6,014 nucleotides of DNA from Pseudomonadota bacterium (lineage in GTDB: Bacteria > Pseudomonadota > Gammaproteobacteria > Burkholderiales > Methylophilaceae). Below are positions 5,863-6,014 of the stretch, in pieces. Location of the stretch: contig JAKPIR010000165.1 in the NCBI GenBank assembly GCA_029549705.1, positions 1 through 6,014 of the forward strand, given 5' to 3'. Both the position numbers and the translations under genes were made by a program. The notes under the pieces were generated by a model. That model was not told where the DNA came from, ran no database searches, and saw only the letters and a program-made list of their open reading frames with translations. Position 1 is the stretch's first letter. Every line of letters starts with the position of its first letter.

Positions 5863-5967
5863 ATGGCTGATTTACCAAAATGCTCTGTTGCTAGTTTTGA
5901 AAGTCCAGTATCTAAAGCTAGTTATACTCTGTGCACGAAGGACAATGATGAAAGTACATGTTACTAA
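5863..5967 (+). CDS. Possible 34-residue small protein, unrecognised
   Basis: An ATG begins 2 nt after the yebC stop, with GAGGAG at 5852-5857 placed 5 nt upstream, an excellent Shine-Dalgarno embedded in the last yebC codons. The frame runs to TAA at 5965-5967. The product starts MADLPKCSVASFESPVSKAS and is rich in Ser, with three cysteines (positions 7, 24 and 33). It has no signal peptide, membrane segment or family I recognise. The ribosome-binding site is the only positive evidence. The frame could also be the broken N-terminus of a longer gene, or a chance frame using a Shine-Dalgarno that once served a different downstream gene. Confidence 0.35.
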   Translation: MADLPKCSVASFESPVSKASYTLCTKDNDESTCY

Positions 5968-5998
5968 GTTGGGTGCCGCTGACCGGTAACTTCGTGCA
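5932..5998. repeat. 9-bp inverted repeat with 49-nt loop after yebC
   Basis: TGCACGAAG (5932-5940) is exactly complementary to CTTCGTGCA (5990-5998). A second short pair, GTTAC (5960-5964) and GTAAC (5986-5990), lies within it and shares base 5990. The left arm falls inside the small ORF and the right arm lies beyond its stop. No U-tract follows. It could be a recombination or mobile-element feature, an RNA fold or chance; the window ends before this can be decided. Confidence 0.35.
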
Positions 5999-6014
5999 GC
6001 GATACGCATGTTTT

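Noticed and set aside
5968..5974. GTTGGGT as an integron attC or attI core site
   Set aside because: It matches GTTRRRY, but no inverse core RYYYAAC with paired inner arms lies at the right distance upstream, and seven degenerate bases occur often by chance. It is kept only as a weak element of the edge finding.
5861..6014. tRNA or other structured RNA gene after yebC
   Set aside because: There is no cloverleaf, T-loop GTTC motif or CCA end. The only pairing is the 9-bp inverted repeat and a five-base pair.
5918..6014. Minus-strand frame entering from the right edge, with Cys and His residues
   Set aside because: It is open for only about 32 codons to a stop at 5918-5920 and cannot be told from chance without sequence to the right.

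Overview
The window is an ordinary-looking stretch of proteobacterial chromosome. It has moderate GC content, dense genes, short intergenic gaps and clear Shine-Dalgarno motifs. A single-polypeptide SoxYZ-like carrier of the 'quinoprotein dehydrogenase-associated' type, together with the overall protein character, suggests a beta-proteobacterial methylotroph (Methylophilaceae, such as Methylotenera or Methylophilus). That assignment is an inference from family knowledge. The window contains no rRNA or other marker gene that would prove it.

Layout from left to right. (1) The 3' end of a DUF2442 protein (3-185) is followed 3 nt later by a small VOC/glyoxalase-fold metalloprotein (189-575). (2) A 210-nt gap carries a perfect CRP-type palindrome placed exactly as expected for a class II activator, ahead of a secreted SoxYZ-like sulfur-carrier fusion (786-1613). 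That gene ends in a strong UUCG-tetraloop terminator. (3) A two-gene operon follows: yjbQ (1727-2146) and a U32 peptidase-family protein matching E. coli TrhP/YegQ (2151-3512), which acts in tRNA wobble-uridine hydroxylation. (4) A 15-bp perfect hairpin lies between convergent genes, followed by a minus-strand two-CBS-domain protein (3614-4045). (5) An 85-nt divergent intergenic region has overlapping -10 boxes on the two strands and drives the CBS gene leftward and a DMT/EamA transporter (4131-5042, TTG start) rightward. (6) yebC (5135-5860) follows. Its last codons carry a GAGGAG Shine-Dalgarno motif for an unrecognised 34-codon ORF (5863-5967). The final ~50 nt hold an inverted repeat and no recognisable gene.

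The genes do not form one pathway. They look like housekeeping and accessory functions: tRNA modification, translation of difficult sequences, transport, nucleotide sensing and periplasmic sulfur carriage. The points most worth following up are the isolated, apparently CRP-regulated SoxYZ-like carrier, the shared -10 element of the divergent promoter pair, and the unexplained segment after yebC where many proteobacteria carry ruvC. I found no convincing new multi-gene system, CRISPR array, insertion sequence or RNA gene.
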